DNA of 64,000 bases from Xanthomonas hydrangeae (lineage in GTDB: Bacteria > Pseudomonadota > Gammaproteobacteria > Xanthomonadales > Xanthomonadaceae), in assembly GCA_905142475.1 (NCBI GenBank), contig LR990730.1:3410001-3474000 (forward strand), read 5' to 3'. Shown one piece after another: positions 8,104 to 20,375 of this stretch; position 1 is the first letter of the stretch; each line of letters begins with the position of its first letter. The notes below the pieces were generated by a model, which did no database searches, was not told where the DNA came from, and saw only the letters and a program-made list of their open reading frames with translations. A program made the position numbers and the translations under genes.

Positions 8104-9450
8104 ATGCACAGCCCGCAGGCGTACGCCATGCTCGGTAATGTGCTGCTGCTGTTGGTGGCATTGTTGCTGGTGCTGTTGAATGGCTTCTTCGTTGCCGCCG
8201 AATTCGCGCTGGTCAAACTGCGTCACACCCAGGCGGTGGGCCTGGCGCAGAACAACGGTTGGCGCGGGCGTCTGCTGTTGGGGGTGCATGCGCATCTGGA
8301 TGCGTATCTGTCGGCCTGCCAACTCGGTATTACCCTGGCCTCGCTCGGCTTGGGCTGGGTTGGCGAACCTGCGTTTGCGCATCTGCTGCAGCCGCTGTTC
8401 GACCTGCTCGGCCTGTCGCCGGAAGCGGCGCAATTCACTGCACTGGCCATTGCCTTCAGCCTGATTTCGTTCCTGCACATCGTGCTGGGCGAACTGGCGC
8501 CCAAGACCATGGCCATTCGCCGTCCGGAGCTGATGTCGCTGTGGACCGCCGCGCCGCTCTACGTCTTTTACTGGGCCATGTATCCGGCGATCTGGGTGCT
8601 CAATACCAGCGCCAATCGGCTGCTGCGCGTACTCGGCTGGGGGGAGGTGGAACATCAGTCGCATCGCTATTCGCGCGAGGAACTGATGCTCATCGTCGGC
8701 CGCCAGGACCCCAACGCGGCCACGCCCGATCACGGCCTGGCCTTGATGAGTCATGCGCTGGAACTGCCCGACCTGGTCGCCGGCGACCTGATGCGCCCGC
8801 GCGAGCACATGCGCAGCCTGCGCGAAGGCATGACGCTGGAATCGGTGCTGGCCGAGTTCAGCGAGACGCGCTACAGCCGCTACCCGTGGTTCGATGCCGA
8901 GGGCGAGCAGGTCTTGGGCATCCTGCATACCAAGGACCTGCTGGTGGCGATGGCGCGCGGCCAGGATCTGGACGATCTGCGCCCACTGCTGCGCCCGGCC
9001 ACCCTGCTGACCCTGGAAACCCCGATCCCCAGCGCACTGGAGCAATTCCGCACCGGCACCACCCATCTGGCGCTGTGCGTAGAGGACCAGGGCCGCATCC
9101 TGGGCTTCTTCACCCTGGAAGACCTGCTGGAAGTGATGGTCGGCGAGATCGAGGACGAGCATCGCCACGTGGTGCGCGATGCGCCGATCCGTAGCCAGGA
9201 CGGCTCGCTGCTGGTGGCCGGCAGCACCTCGATCTTCCGCCTGGAACGCCTGCTCGGCCGGGATCTGAGCGCGCCGGACCACGTCAATTCGGTCGGCGGC
9301 CTGATCGTGCACAGGCTGCAGCGGCTGCCGGAAGAAGGCGAAACCCTGCAGCTGGACGGCCACGCGCTGACCGTGCGGCGGATGGACGGGCACCGGATCC
9401 AGGCGGTCACCGTCCGCCCGATCGGCGAAGCGAGCACCGGGGCGGCGTAG
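8104..9450 (+). CDS. CNNM/HlyC-CorC family protein (DUF21-CBS pair-CorC_HlyC)
   Basis: A 448-residue inner membrane protein. The N-terminal DUF21 domain has about four hydrophobic segments (residues 10-30, 65-90, 105-130, 150-170) and the hallmark ELAPKTMAIRRPE. A tandem CBS pair follows (about 200-345, with MRPREHMRSL and GILHTKDLL), then a C-terminal CorC_HlyC domain (about 360-440). Family members have been linked to magnesium or cobalt efflux, while the old hemolysin label is not a demonstrated role. The start could also be the ATG at 8128, eight codons in, just before the first hydrophobic segment. Upstream, 7838-8103 holds no gene that I can support. Confidence 0.9.
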   Translation: MHSPQAYAMLGNVLLLLVALLLVLLNGFFVAAEFALVKLRHTQAVGLAQNNGWRGRLLLGVHAHLDAYLSACQLGITLASLGLGWVGEPAFAHLLQPLFDLLGLSPEAAQFTALAIAFSLISFLHIVLGELAPKTMAIRRPELMSLWTAAPLYVFYWAMYPAIWVLNTSANRLLRVLGWGEVEHQSHRYSREELMLIVGRQDPNAATPDHGLALMSHALELPDLVAGDLMRPREHMRSLREGMTLESVLAEFSETRYSRYPWFDAEGEQVLGILHTKDLLVAMARGQDLDDLRPLLRPATLLTLETPIPSALEQFRTGTTHLALCVEDQGRILGFFTLEDLLEVMVGEIEDEHRHVVRDAPIRSQDGSLLVAGSTSIFRLERLLGRDLSAPDHVNSVGGLIVHRLQRLPEEGETLQLDGHALTVRRMDGHRIQAVTVRPIGEASTGAA

Positions 9451-10854
<1,404 letters not shown>

Positions 10855-10932
10855 CCTGACTGCCGCACCCGATCTGGCCGCATTGCGGCGACCCGCATCA
10901 TTGCGTCGTATCCAGCTGTCAGGAGTATTGCC

Positions 10933-11538
10933 ATGGCATTGCGCTCGCTGCTGTATGTGTCCCTGCTCGCGTTGGTGGCCTGCGGAAAGCAAGCCGCTCC
11001 CGAGTCCGCTGCTGCCGCGCCGCAAGCGCCGGCCACCACGTCGATCGCACCGGTTCCATCGGTGCCTTCCGTGCCATCGGTCCCGAGCATGGACGGTGCC
11101 ACCCAGGTCGCCAGCACGGGCGAGCGGCCGACACTGATGCTCACCTCGACCAGCGGCACGGTCAGCTGCGACGGGCATAACGTCGACCTGACCGGACAGA
11201 ACGCCAATCTGACCTTCAAGGGCGATTGCGTCACGATCGCGGTGCTGGGTGCGCATGCGATCGTCCAGATCGAGCGCGCCGAAGCGCTGCGCATCGTTGG
11301 CGAGGCTGCCCAGGTCACCCTGGCCAGCGATGCCAAGACCGTCGAGCTATTCGGCCGCAAATCCACACTCAAGGCCGGACGCATCGGCACGCTGCGGATG
11401 CCTGGCGACGACAATCAGGTGCAGGCGCAGGCGATCGCTGCAGCCACGCTGCACGGCCGTGGCAACCGCATCACCCAGCAGTCCGGCACTGCGGTCGTCA
11501 ACGATTACGGTAGCGATAACCAGCTCTCCACCCGCTAA
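10933..11538 (+). CDS. Putative lipoprotein with DUF3060-type repeat domain
   Basis: A 201-residue protein with signal and lipobox LVAC (Cys near 17), a low-complexity linker with three PSVPSVPS-like repeats, then a C-terminal region of short beta repeats (SCDGHNVDLTGQNANLTFKG, LRIVGEAAQVTLAS, LHGRGNRITQQSG). This pattern matches DUF3060 solenoid-like domains. It begins 78 bases after purB. No enzymatic residues are apparent; it is probably anchored in the outer or inner membrane. Confidence 0.78.
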   Translation: MALRSLLYVSLLALVACGKQAAPESAAAAPQAPATTSIAPVPSVPSVPSVPSMDGATQVASTGERPTLMLTSTSGTVSCDGHNVDLTGQNANLTFKGDCVTIAVLGAHAIVQIERAEALRIVGEAAQVTLASDAKTVELFGRKSTLKAGRIGTLRMPGDDNQVQAQAIAAATLHGRGNRITQQSGTAVVNDYGSDNQLSTR

Positions 11539-11865
11539 GAGAGGCTAACAAGACGACGCTCACCGCCGTGCCAGGCGCCGCCGGTGCTCGAACTCACCAA
11601 GCACCAAGCGTACGCATCGATTGCCCAGCCCTGCCCACACCCACCTGGCAACGGCTCATTCCGCTTTGTTAGCCACCCTAAGCCGTCGACGCCCGCAAAC
11701 ATCTGGCGCGACCAGCGCATCCCCGGCCATGCCTGCGTGGTCGGGACGTGCACTGAACCCTTACTGCGACGCTCGCCGGCAAGGCATCGCGCAGCGGGCT
11801 GGGCGACAATAGGCCACTTCGCCGGCCGTACAGCGCCGGCTTTTCCCAGTCGGACCCGTCACACC
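11539..11865. other. Intergenic region with inverted repeat and a pre-start hairpin
   Basis: No credible gene. GGCTAACAA (11543-11551) is repeated inverted as TTGTTAGCC (11666-11674), bounding 132 bases. A GCCGGC/GCCGGC hairpin (11821-11826 with 11835-11840) followed by TTTT (11841-11844) ends 21 bases before the cupin ATG. It could be a weak terminator or attenuator, but the stem is only six pairs. Confidence 0.4.
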
Positions 11866-13377
11866 ATGAAAAAGACCCCCGCAAAAAAGACCGTCACCAA
11901 GAAGGGCGCGCCGCTACCTTTCGAGATCCATGCCAGCCGCGACCAGCCGCTGGGCATGCCGGTCGAGCGCTTCCTTCGCCACTACTGGCACAAGCACCCG
12001 CTGTTGATCCGTAACGCGTTCCCGGACTTCAAGTCGCCGCTGCAGCCCGAAGATCTGGCCGGCCTGGCCTGCGAAGACGGCGTGCTGGCGCGACTGATCA
12101 GCCACGACCGCGCCACCGACGACTGGAAGGTGCGCACCGGCCCGTTCCAGGAAACCGACTTCCCCGGCCTGCCCGACCACGACTGGACCTTGCTGGTGCA
12201 GGACGTGGACAAGTGGGACGCCGACGTACGCGCCTTGCTGGAGCAGTTCCGCTTCCTGCCGCGCTGGCGTATCGACGACATCATGATCAGCTTCGCCGCC
12301 ACCGGCGGCTCCGTCGGCGCGCATGTCGACCATTACGACGTGTTCCTGCTGCAGGGCCAGGGCCACCGCCGCTGGCAGATCGACGCGCGTGCGCAGCAGG
12401 GCCGCAAGGCCGCGCCGCTGGCGTTCCGCGACGATGTCGAGCTCAAGCTGCTCAGCACCTTCAAGCCCACCCACGACTGGGTGCTGGGCCCGGGCGACAT
12501 GCTGTACCTGCCGCCGCTGGTGCCGCACCACGGCGTGGCCGAAGACGCCTGCCTGACCTTCTCCATCGGCACCCGCGCGCCGTCCTCGGCCGAGCTGATC
12601 GGCGACTATCTGGACACCTTGATCGCCGACGCCGACGAGGCCGTGCGCTATCACGACGAAGACCTCAAAGTGCCCGCCGATCCGTACGAGATCGATGTCA
12701 CCGCGATGAACCGCGTGGTCGAAGCGCTCAACGCGCTGCGCATGAACGACCCGGATCGGCTGGGCGACTGGTTCGGCCGCTTCATGACCACCTACCGCGC
12801 CTCCGGCGACGTGGTGCCGGCACCCGAACCGATCCCCCGCGAGGCGGTCGAGCAGGCGCTGGAAGAAGGCGTACTGCTGCACCGTCACCCCTGGTCGCGG
12901 CTGGCCTGGCGGCGTGCCAAGCGTGGCGCCACGCTGTTCTGCAGCGGGCTGGAATTTGCGTTGTCGGCCAAGGACGCCGCGCGCCTGGCTGCCGCCGAAG
13001 AAATCGACGGCGCGCTGTATGCGCAGTTGTCGGTGCGCGGCCGCGAGGTGGTGCTGGAACTGCTGGCGCAGGGCCATTATCAGCGCGCCCACGAGGAGAA
13101 CGACGACGACTTCGAGGACATCGAAGACGATCAGGCACACGCACTGAGCCTGTCGGCCGACCACGACGATGCCGAGACCGACACGCAGGATGCGGACGAG
13201 GAGATCGACGCCGAGGCCGACGTCGAGCAGGTCGCAGACGCCGCAGACGGCCCGGCCGAAGCCGGTGACGCCGGGCAAGGCGAAGACACCGCTCAGAGCG
13301 ACGACAGCGACGACGACGAGGCATCGGACGCTGGCGACGACGCTGGCGACACCGACGCGTCGCCCAAGCGCGCATGA
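11866..13377 (+). CDS. Cupin-fold ribosomal protein hydroxylase (RoxA/YcfD-like) with acidic tail
   Basis: A JmjC/cupin 2-oxoglutarate- and Fe(II)-dependent oxygenase of 503 residues; the E. coli relative hydroxylates an Arg of ribosomal protein L16. The metal triad is visible: HVD at 153-155 (GGSVGAHVDHYDVFLLQ) and a distal His at 221-222 (LPPLVPHHGVAED). The conserved Q-G-HRRW segment follows, and a C-terminal helical domain runs to about 400. Residues ~410-503 are an extraordinary Asp/Glu/Ala-rich tail not expected in YcfD (about 370 residues). The ATG at 11866 is chosen because homologous sequence and the Lys-rich start MKKTPAKKTV begin there. It overlaps the next gene by 4 bases. Confidence 0.88.
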   Translation: MKKTPAKKTVTKKGAPLPFEIHASRDQPLGMPVERFLRHYWHKHPLLIRNAFPDFKSPLQPEDLAGLACEDGVLARLISHDRATDDWKVRTGPFQETDFPGLPDHDWTLLVQDVDKWDADVRALLEQFRFLPRWRIDDIMISFAATGGSVGAHVDHYDVFLLQGQGHRRWQIDARAQQGRKAAPLAFRDDVELKLLSTFKPTHDWVLGPGDMLYLPPLVPHHGVAEDACLTFSIGTRAPSSAELIGDYLDTLIADADEAVRYHDEDLKVPADPYEIDVTAMNRVVEALNALRMNDPDRLGDWFGRFMTTYRASGDVVPAPEPIPREAVEQALEEGVLLHRHPWSRLAWRRAKRGATLFCSGLEFALSAKDAARLAAAEEIDGALYAQLSVRGREVVLELLAQGHYQRAHEENDDDFEDIEDDQAHALSLSADHDDAETDTQDADEEIDAEADVEQVADAADGPAEAGDAGQGEDTAQSDDSDDDEASDAGDDAGDTDASPKRA

Positions 13378-14306
13378 ACCACCACGCCAGGCCGCAGACC
13401 GTTTCGCTGGATCCGGCGCTCGACGCCGCGGCCCTGCGTGCGCTGCGCCTGGCGTGCACCACCGGCACCGCTGGCACCACCAGCGATGCCGAATGGGACG
13501 CACTGGATCCCCTCAGCCTGCAATTGGCCATGCGCACCGACGACGGCCAGCTGATCGCTGCGGTGCGGCTCACACCCGACCGACGCATCGACCGGCTCGG
13601 CGTGCTCCCCGACTGGCGCCGCCGTGGCATTGCCGACCAATTGCTTACAGCCGCAGTCGACACCGCCCGCCAACGCGGCTGGCCCGGCCTGCGCGCACGC
13701 GTCAACCCACCTGCCGAGGCGGTGTTCGCACGCCTCGGCTTTCTGCCCGAAGCCTCCTGCGAATGTCGTCCTGATCGCGCCTTCGATACGGAGGGCGAAG
13801 CAGGTACTGCCCTGCACCGCCGCCTCGACGGCCCGATGGCAGTCGAGAATCTGAGCGCAGCCCTGGCTGCCACCACCGGCCTGCTGTGCGCGGCGCGCCG
13901 TCAGGTGCTGATCTACACGCGCGCACTGGATCCGCCGCTGTTCGACAACGTTGCGGCACTCGATGCGCTGCGTCGCTTCGCCACCGCCCGGCATGACAAG
14001 CGCGTGCATGTCCTGGTGCAGGACACCGCAAGCGCCAACGCCAGTGGCAGCGCGATGTTGCGGCTGGCCCAGCGCCTGCCCAGCGTGTTTCGCTTCCGTG
14101 CGGTCAGCGATCCGGTCGATGGCAGCTACGCGTCGGCCTATGTCGTGGGCGATGACGCCTACTACTTTCGTCCAACAGGCCACCGCTTCGACGACGGCGA
14201 AACCTGGCTGTCGGGCGCCGCGCGCAGTCGTCAGCTGGAGCGCGAATTCGCGCAGATATGGGAGCGCAGCGCGCTTTGGAGCGAACCGCGCGCGCTCGGC
14301 ATCTGA
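13374..14306 (+). CDS. GNAT-family N-acetyltransferase with unidentified C-terminal domain
   Basis: A 310-residue protein. Residues ~45-150 are a GNAT fold: the acetyl-CoA loop is visible in RLGVLPDWRRRGIADQLL, with the beta-bulge segment AVFARLGFLPE at the end. Residues ~160-310 form a second domain (VENLSAALAATTGLLCAARR, QVLIYTRALDPPLFDN, SAYVVGDDAYYFRP) that I do not recognise; it is weakly reminiscent of PLD-like folds but has no HKD motif. The start overlaps the cupin stop by ATGA, so both proteins are made together. A shared role in protein or ribosome modification is inference. Confidence 0.82.
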   Translation: MNHHARPQTVSLDPALDAAALRALRLACTTGTAGTTSDAEWDALDPLSLQLAMRTDDGQLIAAVRLTPDRRIDRLGVLPDWRRRGIADQLLTAAVDTARQRGWPGLRARVNPPAEAVFARLGFLPEASCECRPDRAFDTEGEAGTALHRRLDGPMAVENLSAALAATTGLLCAARRQVLIYTRALDPPLFDNVAALDALRRFATARHDKRVHVLVQDTASANASGSAMLRLAQRLPSVFRFRAVSDPVDGSYASAYVVGDDAYYFRPTGHRFDDGETWLSGAARSRQLEREFAQIWERSALWSEPRALGI

Positions 14307-14395
14307 CGCCGCAGCGCCCTTCGCACGTAGGTGCGAGGCCGGTCGACCTACCCGTCCGGTCAGCTCGCAGACGCCCTGTCATTAGCGCAAGGGGG

Positions 14396-14401
14396 TATAA
14401 T
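14396..14401 (+). promoter_or_regulatory. Candidate -10 box for sucA
   Basis: A perfect TATAAT lies 87 bases upstream of the sucA start, in the only sizeable gap before the suc genes. No good -35 box is visible at 15-18 bp spacing (sequence around 14373-14379 is GCCCTGT), so activator dependence or chance is possible. Confidence 0.4.
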
Positions 14402-14487
14402 TTTTCGAGATTTGATACCGACCGATAGGGCATCTTGCCCTGCCGCTTCCGCACAATCATCCCTCACAGCAGACCCGACTTACCATC

Positions 14488-17316
14488 GTGGATAATCTCC
14501 TAAAGCAGTTCGCACAGTCATCGCAGCTCGCCGGCGGCAACGCCGCCTATATCGAGGATCTGTACGAGCAGTACCTCGTCGCCCCGGACAGTGTCGACCC
14601 GAAGTGGAAGAGCTATTTCGATGGCTTCAAGGGTCGTGATGCCGGTGATGTGCCGCACTCGGCGGCCATTGCCCACATCCTCGCCGCCTCCAAACAGGCC
14701 GCCAATGCCGGAACCGGCGCAGGCGCCAGTGACGAGCGCGAGCGCAACGTCGGCCGCCTGATCACCGCCTATCGTGCACGTGGTCACCTCGGCGCGCAGC
14801 TCGATCCGCTCGGCCTGACTCCGCCGGTCAACCCGCCCGACCTGGACCTGCCGTTCCACAGCCTGTCGCAGGCGGATCTGGACAGCGAATTCAGCACCGG
14901 CGGCGTCGGTGGCCAGCCGCGCATGAAGCTGAAGGATCTGCTGACCCGCCTGAAGGCGACCTACGCCAGCACCATCGGCGCAGAGTTCATGCACATCCAG
15001 GAATTCGACCAGCGCCAGTGGATCTACAAGCGCCTGGAAGATGCCGGCGGCAAGATCGCCGGCGACGCGGCCAGCCGCAAGCGCACGCTGGAGCGGCTCA
15101 CCGCCGCCGAAGGCCTGGAGCGCTACCTGCACACCAAGTACGTCGGCCAGAAGCGCTTCTCTCTGGAAGGCGGCGACGCGCTCATCCCGATGATGGACGA
15201 GATCATTCGCCAGTCCGGCAACGATCAGGTCAAGGACATCGTGATCGGCATGGCCCACCGCGGCCGCCTCAACGTGCTGGTCAATACGCTGGGCAAGAAC
15301 CCGCGCAAGCTGTTCGACGAGTTCGAAGGCAAGTTCGAGCACGCCCACGACGACCGCGCCCACACCGGCGACGTCAAGTACCACATGGGCTTCTCGGCCG
15401 ATATCGCGGTCGGTGGCGACAAGCAGGTGCATCTGGCACTGGCATTCAATCCCTCGCACCTTGAAATCGTCGACCCGGTCGTGGTCGGCAGCGTGCGTTC
15501 GCGCCAGGAACGTTTCGGCGATGCCGAGCGCAAGACCGTGCTGCCGATCCTGATCCACGGCGATGCCGCATTTGCCGGCCAGGGCGTGGTGATGGAGCTG
15601 TTCCAGATGTCGCAGGCGCGCGGTTTCGCCGTCGGTGGCACCGTGCACATCGTGGTCAACAACCAGATCGGTTTCACCACCAGCGCCCGCGACGATGCGC
15701 GCTCCACGCTGTACTGCACGGACGTGGCCAAGATGATCGGCGCGCCGGTCTTCCACGTGAACGGCGACGACCCGGACGCGGTGATGTTCGTGTCCAAGCT
15801 GGCCTACGAATTCCGCCAGCAGTTCAAGAAGGACGTGGTCATCGACCTGGTCTGCTACCGCCGTTGGGGCCATAACGAGGCCGACGAACCGGCAGCGACC
15901 CAGCCGGTGATGTATCAGACCATCCGCAAGCACAAGACCACCCGCGAGCTGTATGCCGCCAAGCTGGAAAGCGAGGGCGTGCTGAGCGCCGACGAGGCCA
16001 AGGCGCTGGTCGACGGCTACCGCAACAAGCTCGATTCGGGCGAATACACCACAGAGCTGGCGACGCGCAAGCCGGACGAATTCGCCATCGACTGGTCCAA
16101 GTATCTGGTCGGCACCGCGGCCGATCCGGTCGACACCCGCGTCAAGCGCGAGCAGCTGGACCGTCTGGCCAAGCTGATCACCACGATCCCGGAAGGTGTC
16201 GAGCTGCATGCGCGCGTGGCCAAGATCTACGACGACCGCGTCAAGATGGCCGCCGGCGAGCAGGCCGGCGACTGGGGCTTTGCCGAGAACCTGGCCTACG
16301 CCACCTTGCTGGCCGAAGGCCACAAGCTGCGCCTGGTCGGCCAGGACGCCGGTCGCGGCACCTTCTTCCACCGTCACGCGATCCTGCATGACCAGAAGAC
16401 CGACAGCTACCACCTGCCGCTGCGCCAGCTGGTGCAGAATCCCGAAGACGCCACCATCATCGACTCGCTGCTCAGCGAAGAAGCGGTGATGGGCTTCGAA
16501 TACGGCTACTCCACCACCGACCCGAATGCGCTGTGCATCTGGGAAGCGCAGTTCGGCGACTTCGCCAACGGCGCGCAGGTGGTGATCGACCAGTTCATCG
16601 CCGCCGGTGAAGCCAAGTGGGGCCGCATCGCGGGCCTGTCGCTGTTCCTGCCGCACGGCTACGAAGGCCAGGGCCCGGAGCATAGCTCCGCACGCCTGGA
16701 GCGCTTCCTGCAGCTGTGCGCGCTGGAGAACATGCTGGTCTGCGTGCCGACCACGCCGGCGCAGTGCTTCCACATGATCCGCCGCCAGATGCGCATGACC
16801 ACCCGCAAGCCGCTGGTGGTAATGACGCCCAAGTCGCTGCTGCGCCACAAGCTGGCGGTATCGAGCCTGGAAGAACTGGCCGAGGGGCAGTTCCAGCACC
16901 TGATTCCCGACGCCAAGGCCGATGCCGGCAAGGTCAAGCGCGTGGTGCTGTGCTCGGGCAAGGTCTATTACGACCTGCTCGAAGACCAGACCAAGCGTGG
17001 CCAGGACGATGTCGCCATCCTGCGCGTGGAGCAGCTGTATCCGTTCCCGCGTGCGCAGCTGGCCGCCGAGCTCAAGGCCTATGCCAACGCCACCGACGTG
17101 GTGTGGTGCCAGGAAGAACCGCAGAACCAGGGTGCGTGGTACCAGATCCGCCATCACCTGAACTTCTGCCTGGCCAGTGGCCAGAGCCTGCATTACGCCG
17201 GCCGTGCCCGTTCGCCCTCGCCTGCCGCGGGCCATATGGCCGACCACATCGTCGAACAGCAGAAGCTGGTCGCCGATGCGCTCCTCAATCCGTTCAACGA
17301 CCAAGTCGCTGAATAA
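14488..17316 (+). CDS. sucA: 2-oxoglutarate dehydrogenase E1 component
   Basis: Thiamine-diphosphate-dependent E1 subunit (942 residues) of the 2-oxoglutarate dehydrogenase complex, producing succinyl-lipoyl-E2 in the TCA cycle. The family N-terminus is present (AYIEDLYEQYLVAPDSVDPK), followed by the ThDP-binding region (IGMAHRGRLNVLVNTLGK, HVNGDDPDAVMF) and the C-terminal transketolase-like domain (FLPHGYEGQGPEHSSARLER). The start codon is GTG at 14488. It is the first gene of sucA-sucB-lpd, with 42 bases to sucB. Length equals the usual 930-945 residues. Confidence 0.97.
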   Translation: MDNLLKQFAQSSQLAGGNAAYIEDLYEQYLVAPDSVDPKWKSYFDGFKGRDAGDVPHSAAIAHILAASKQAANAGTGAGASDERERNVGRLITAYRARGHLGAQLDPLGLTPPVNPPDLDLPFHSLSQADLDSEFSTGGVGGQPRMKLKDLLTRLKATYASTIGAEFMHIQEFDQRQWIYKRLEDAGGKIAGDAASRKRTLERLTAAEGLERYLHTKYVGQKRFSLEGGDALIPMMDEIIRQSGNDQVKDIVIGMAHRGRLNVLVNTLGKNPRKLFDEFEGKFEHAHDDRAHTGDVKYHMGFSADIAVGGDKQVHLALAFNPSHLEIVDPVVVGSVRSRQERFGDAERKTVLPILIHGDAAFAGQGVVMELFQMSQARGFAVGGTVHIVVNNQIGFTTSARDDARSTLYCTDVAKMIGAPVFHVNGDDPDAVMFVSKLAYEFRQQFKKDVVIDLVCYRRWGHNEADEPAATQPVMYQTIRKHKTTRELYAAKLESEGVLSADEAKALVDGYRNKLDSGEYTTELATRKPDEFAIDWSKYLVGTAADPVDTRVKREQLDRLAKLITTIPEGVELHARVAKIYDDRVKMAAGEQAGDWGFAENLAYATLLAEGHKLRLVGQDAGRGTFFHRHAILHDQKTDSYHLPLRQLVQNPEDATIIDSLLSEEAVMGFEYGYSTTDPNALCIWEAQFGDFANGAQVVIDQFIAAGEAKWGRIAGLSLFLPHGYEGQGPEHSSARLERFLQLCALENMLVCVPTTPAQCFHMIRRQMRMTTRKPLVVMTPKSLLRHKLAVSSLEELAEGQFQHLIPDAKADAGKVKRVVLCSGKVYYDLLEDQTKRGQDDVAILRVEQLYPFPRAQLAAELKAYANATDVVWCQEEPQNQGAWYQIRHHLNFCLASGQSLHYAGRARSPSPAAGHMADHIVEQQKLVADALLNPFNDQVAE

Positions 17317-17358
17317 CTCCTCTTCCCCAAAGAACGAAAACCCTAGGACGCTCCCCGA

Positions 17359-18573
17359 ATGGCCACCGAAGTCAAAGTTCCGGTACTGCCCGAATCCGTT
17401 TCCGACGCCACCATCGCCAGCTGGCACAAGAAGGCCGGTGAAGCGGTCAAGCGCGACGAGAATCTGGTCGACCTGGAAACCGACAAGGTCGTGTTGGAAG
17501 TTCCTTCGCCGGTCGACGGCGTGCTGAAGGAAATCAAGTTCGAAGCCGGCAGCACCGTCACCAGCAACCAGATCCTGGCGATCATCGAAGAAGGCGCCGT
17601 GGCTGCGGTCGCACCGGCCGACGAGAAGAAGGCCGAAGCACCGGCGCCGGCCGCTGCTGCCCCGGCCGCCGCGCCGGCCCCGGCTGCTGCCGCTGCGCCT
17701 GCTGCTGCCTCCAAGTCCGCTGCCGATGCGCTGCCACCGGGTGCGCGTTTTTCCGCGATCACCCAGGGCGTGGATCCGGCCCAGGTCGAAGGCACCGGCC
17801 GTCGTGGCGCGGTGACCAAGGAAGACATCGTCAACTTCGCCAAGGCCGGCGGCGTGGGCAAGGCGTCCGGCGCCCGTCCGGAAGAGCGCGTGCCGATGAC
17901 CCGCGTGCGCAAGACCATCGCCAAGCGCCTGATGGAGTCCAAGAACTCCACCGCGATGCTGACCACCTTCAACGAGGTCAACCTCGCCAAGGTCTCGGCC
18001 GCGCGCAAGGAACTGCAGGACGAGTTCCAGAAGGCGCACGGCATCAAGCTCGGTTTCATGAGCTTCTTCGTCAAGGCCGCCGCCAACGCGCTGCAACGCT
18101 TCCCGCTGGTCAACGCCTCGATCGACGGCGACGACATCATCTATCACGGCTACAGCGACATCTCGATCGCGGTGTCGACCGAGAAGGGCCTGGTTACGCC
18201 GGTGCTGCGTAACGTCGAGCGCCAGTCGTTCGCCGATGTCGAACAAGGCATTGCCGACTACGCCGCCAAGGCGCGCGCCGGCAAGCTGGGCCTGGACGAT
18301 CTGCAGGGCGGCACGTTCACCATCACCAACGGCGGCACCTTCGGCTCGCTGCTGTCCACCCCGATCATCAACCCGCCGCAGAGCGCCATCCTGGGCATGC
18401 ACGCGATCAAGGAACGTCCGATCGCAGAGAACGGCCAGGTCGTGATCGCGCCGATGATGTATCTGGCGCTGTCCTACGACCACCGCATCATCGACGGCAA
18501 GGATTCGGTGCAGTTCCTGGTGGACATCAAGAACCAGCTGGAAAACCCGGGCCGGATGTTGTTCGGTCTGTAA
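17359..18573 (+). CDS. sucB: Dihydrolipoyllysine-residue succinyltransferase (E2 of 2-oxoglutarate dehydrogenase)
   Basis: E2 core of the complex, 404 residues. An N-terminal lipoyl domain (lipoyl Lys in [13 protein letters not shown], near residue 43) is followed by an Ala/Pro-rich flexible linker (about 85-120), a peripheral subunit-binding domain (about 125-160, [20 protein letters not shown]) and the acyltransferase core. The core ends with the catalytic motif [13 protein letters not shown] near residue 375. A single lipoyl domain is normal for SucB. It follows sucA directly; lpd comes next after an intervening repeat. Confidence 0.97.
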   Translation: MATEVKVPVLPESVSDATIASWHKKAGEAVKRDENLVDLETDKVVLEVPSPVDGVLKEIKFEAGSTVTSNQILAIIEEGAVAAVAPADEKKAEAPAPAAAAPAAAPAPAAAAAPAAASKSAADALPPGARFSAITQGVDPAQVEGTGRRGAVTKEDIVNFAKAGGVGKASGARPEERVPMTRVRKTIAKRLMESKNSTAMLTTFNEVNLAKVSAARKELQDEFQKAHGIKLGFMSFFVKAAANALQRFPLVNASIDGDDIIYHGYSDISIAVSTEKGLVTPVLRNVERQSFADVEQGIADYAAKARAGKLGLDDLQGGTFTITNGGTFGSLLSTPIINPPQSAILGMHAIKERPIAENGQVVIAPMMYLALSYDHRIIDGKDSVQFLVDIKNQLENPGRMLFGL

Positions 18574-18576
18574 GAG

Positions 18577-18707
18577 CCGGGAATCGGGAATGGAGAGTCG
18601 GGAATGGGACAAGCGCCCATCGACCGCTCCATTCCCGCCTGGACCTGGATGGGGCGCGACAGGCGCGTGCGCTGTTGCGATTCCCCATTCCCTATTCCCC
18701 ATTCCCG
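18577..18707. repeat. Intergenic element with GGGAATCGGGAATGG-type inverted ends (copy 1)
   Basis: The left end reads CCGGGAATCGGGAATGG and the right end (18681-18707) is made of the reverse-complement units TTCCCCATTCCCTATTCCCC. It separates sucB from lpd and reaches to within 13 bases of the lpd start. Related elements occur at 20159-20375, 32849-33002 and 41151-41304, with a one-sided copy at 31681-31713. Confidence 0.75.
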
Positions 18708-18710
18708 TGA

Positions 18711-20156
<1,446 letters not shown>

Positions 20157-20158
20157 CC

Positions 20159-20375
20159 GGGATTGGTGGATTCGGGATTGGGGATTCGCAAGTGCGACTC
20201 CCGGTCCCGGCCCCTCTCCGGCAATGACATGGCGCCGGGTGAAAACCCGGCGTTATGTTTTTCAAGCCAGGCAAGAGCTCAAACAAATCGGCGCGGCCCC
20301 TGCCGACGGCATCACCTGCAATCAGCGCAGCGCTGCCTCGCTTTTACCAATCCCCAATCCCAACTCCCAAATCCC
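20159..20375. repeat. Intergenic element with inverted GGGATT-type ends (copy 2)
   Basis: The left end is GGGATTGGTGGATTCGGGAT with further units to about 20188; the right end (20347-20375) carries the complementary CCAATCCCCAATCCC units. The right end stops at the base before the LOG gene ATG, so that gene has no visible Shine-Dalgarno sequence and its leader is repeat-derived. The 217-base element contains no gene. Confidence 0.7.

Noticed and set aside
11584-11865. 94-codon N-terminal extension of the cupin protein
   Set aside because: The extension is low-complexity, has no family similarity and no ribosome binding site; the Lys-rich start at 11866 fits the family.
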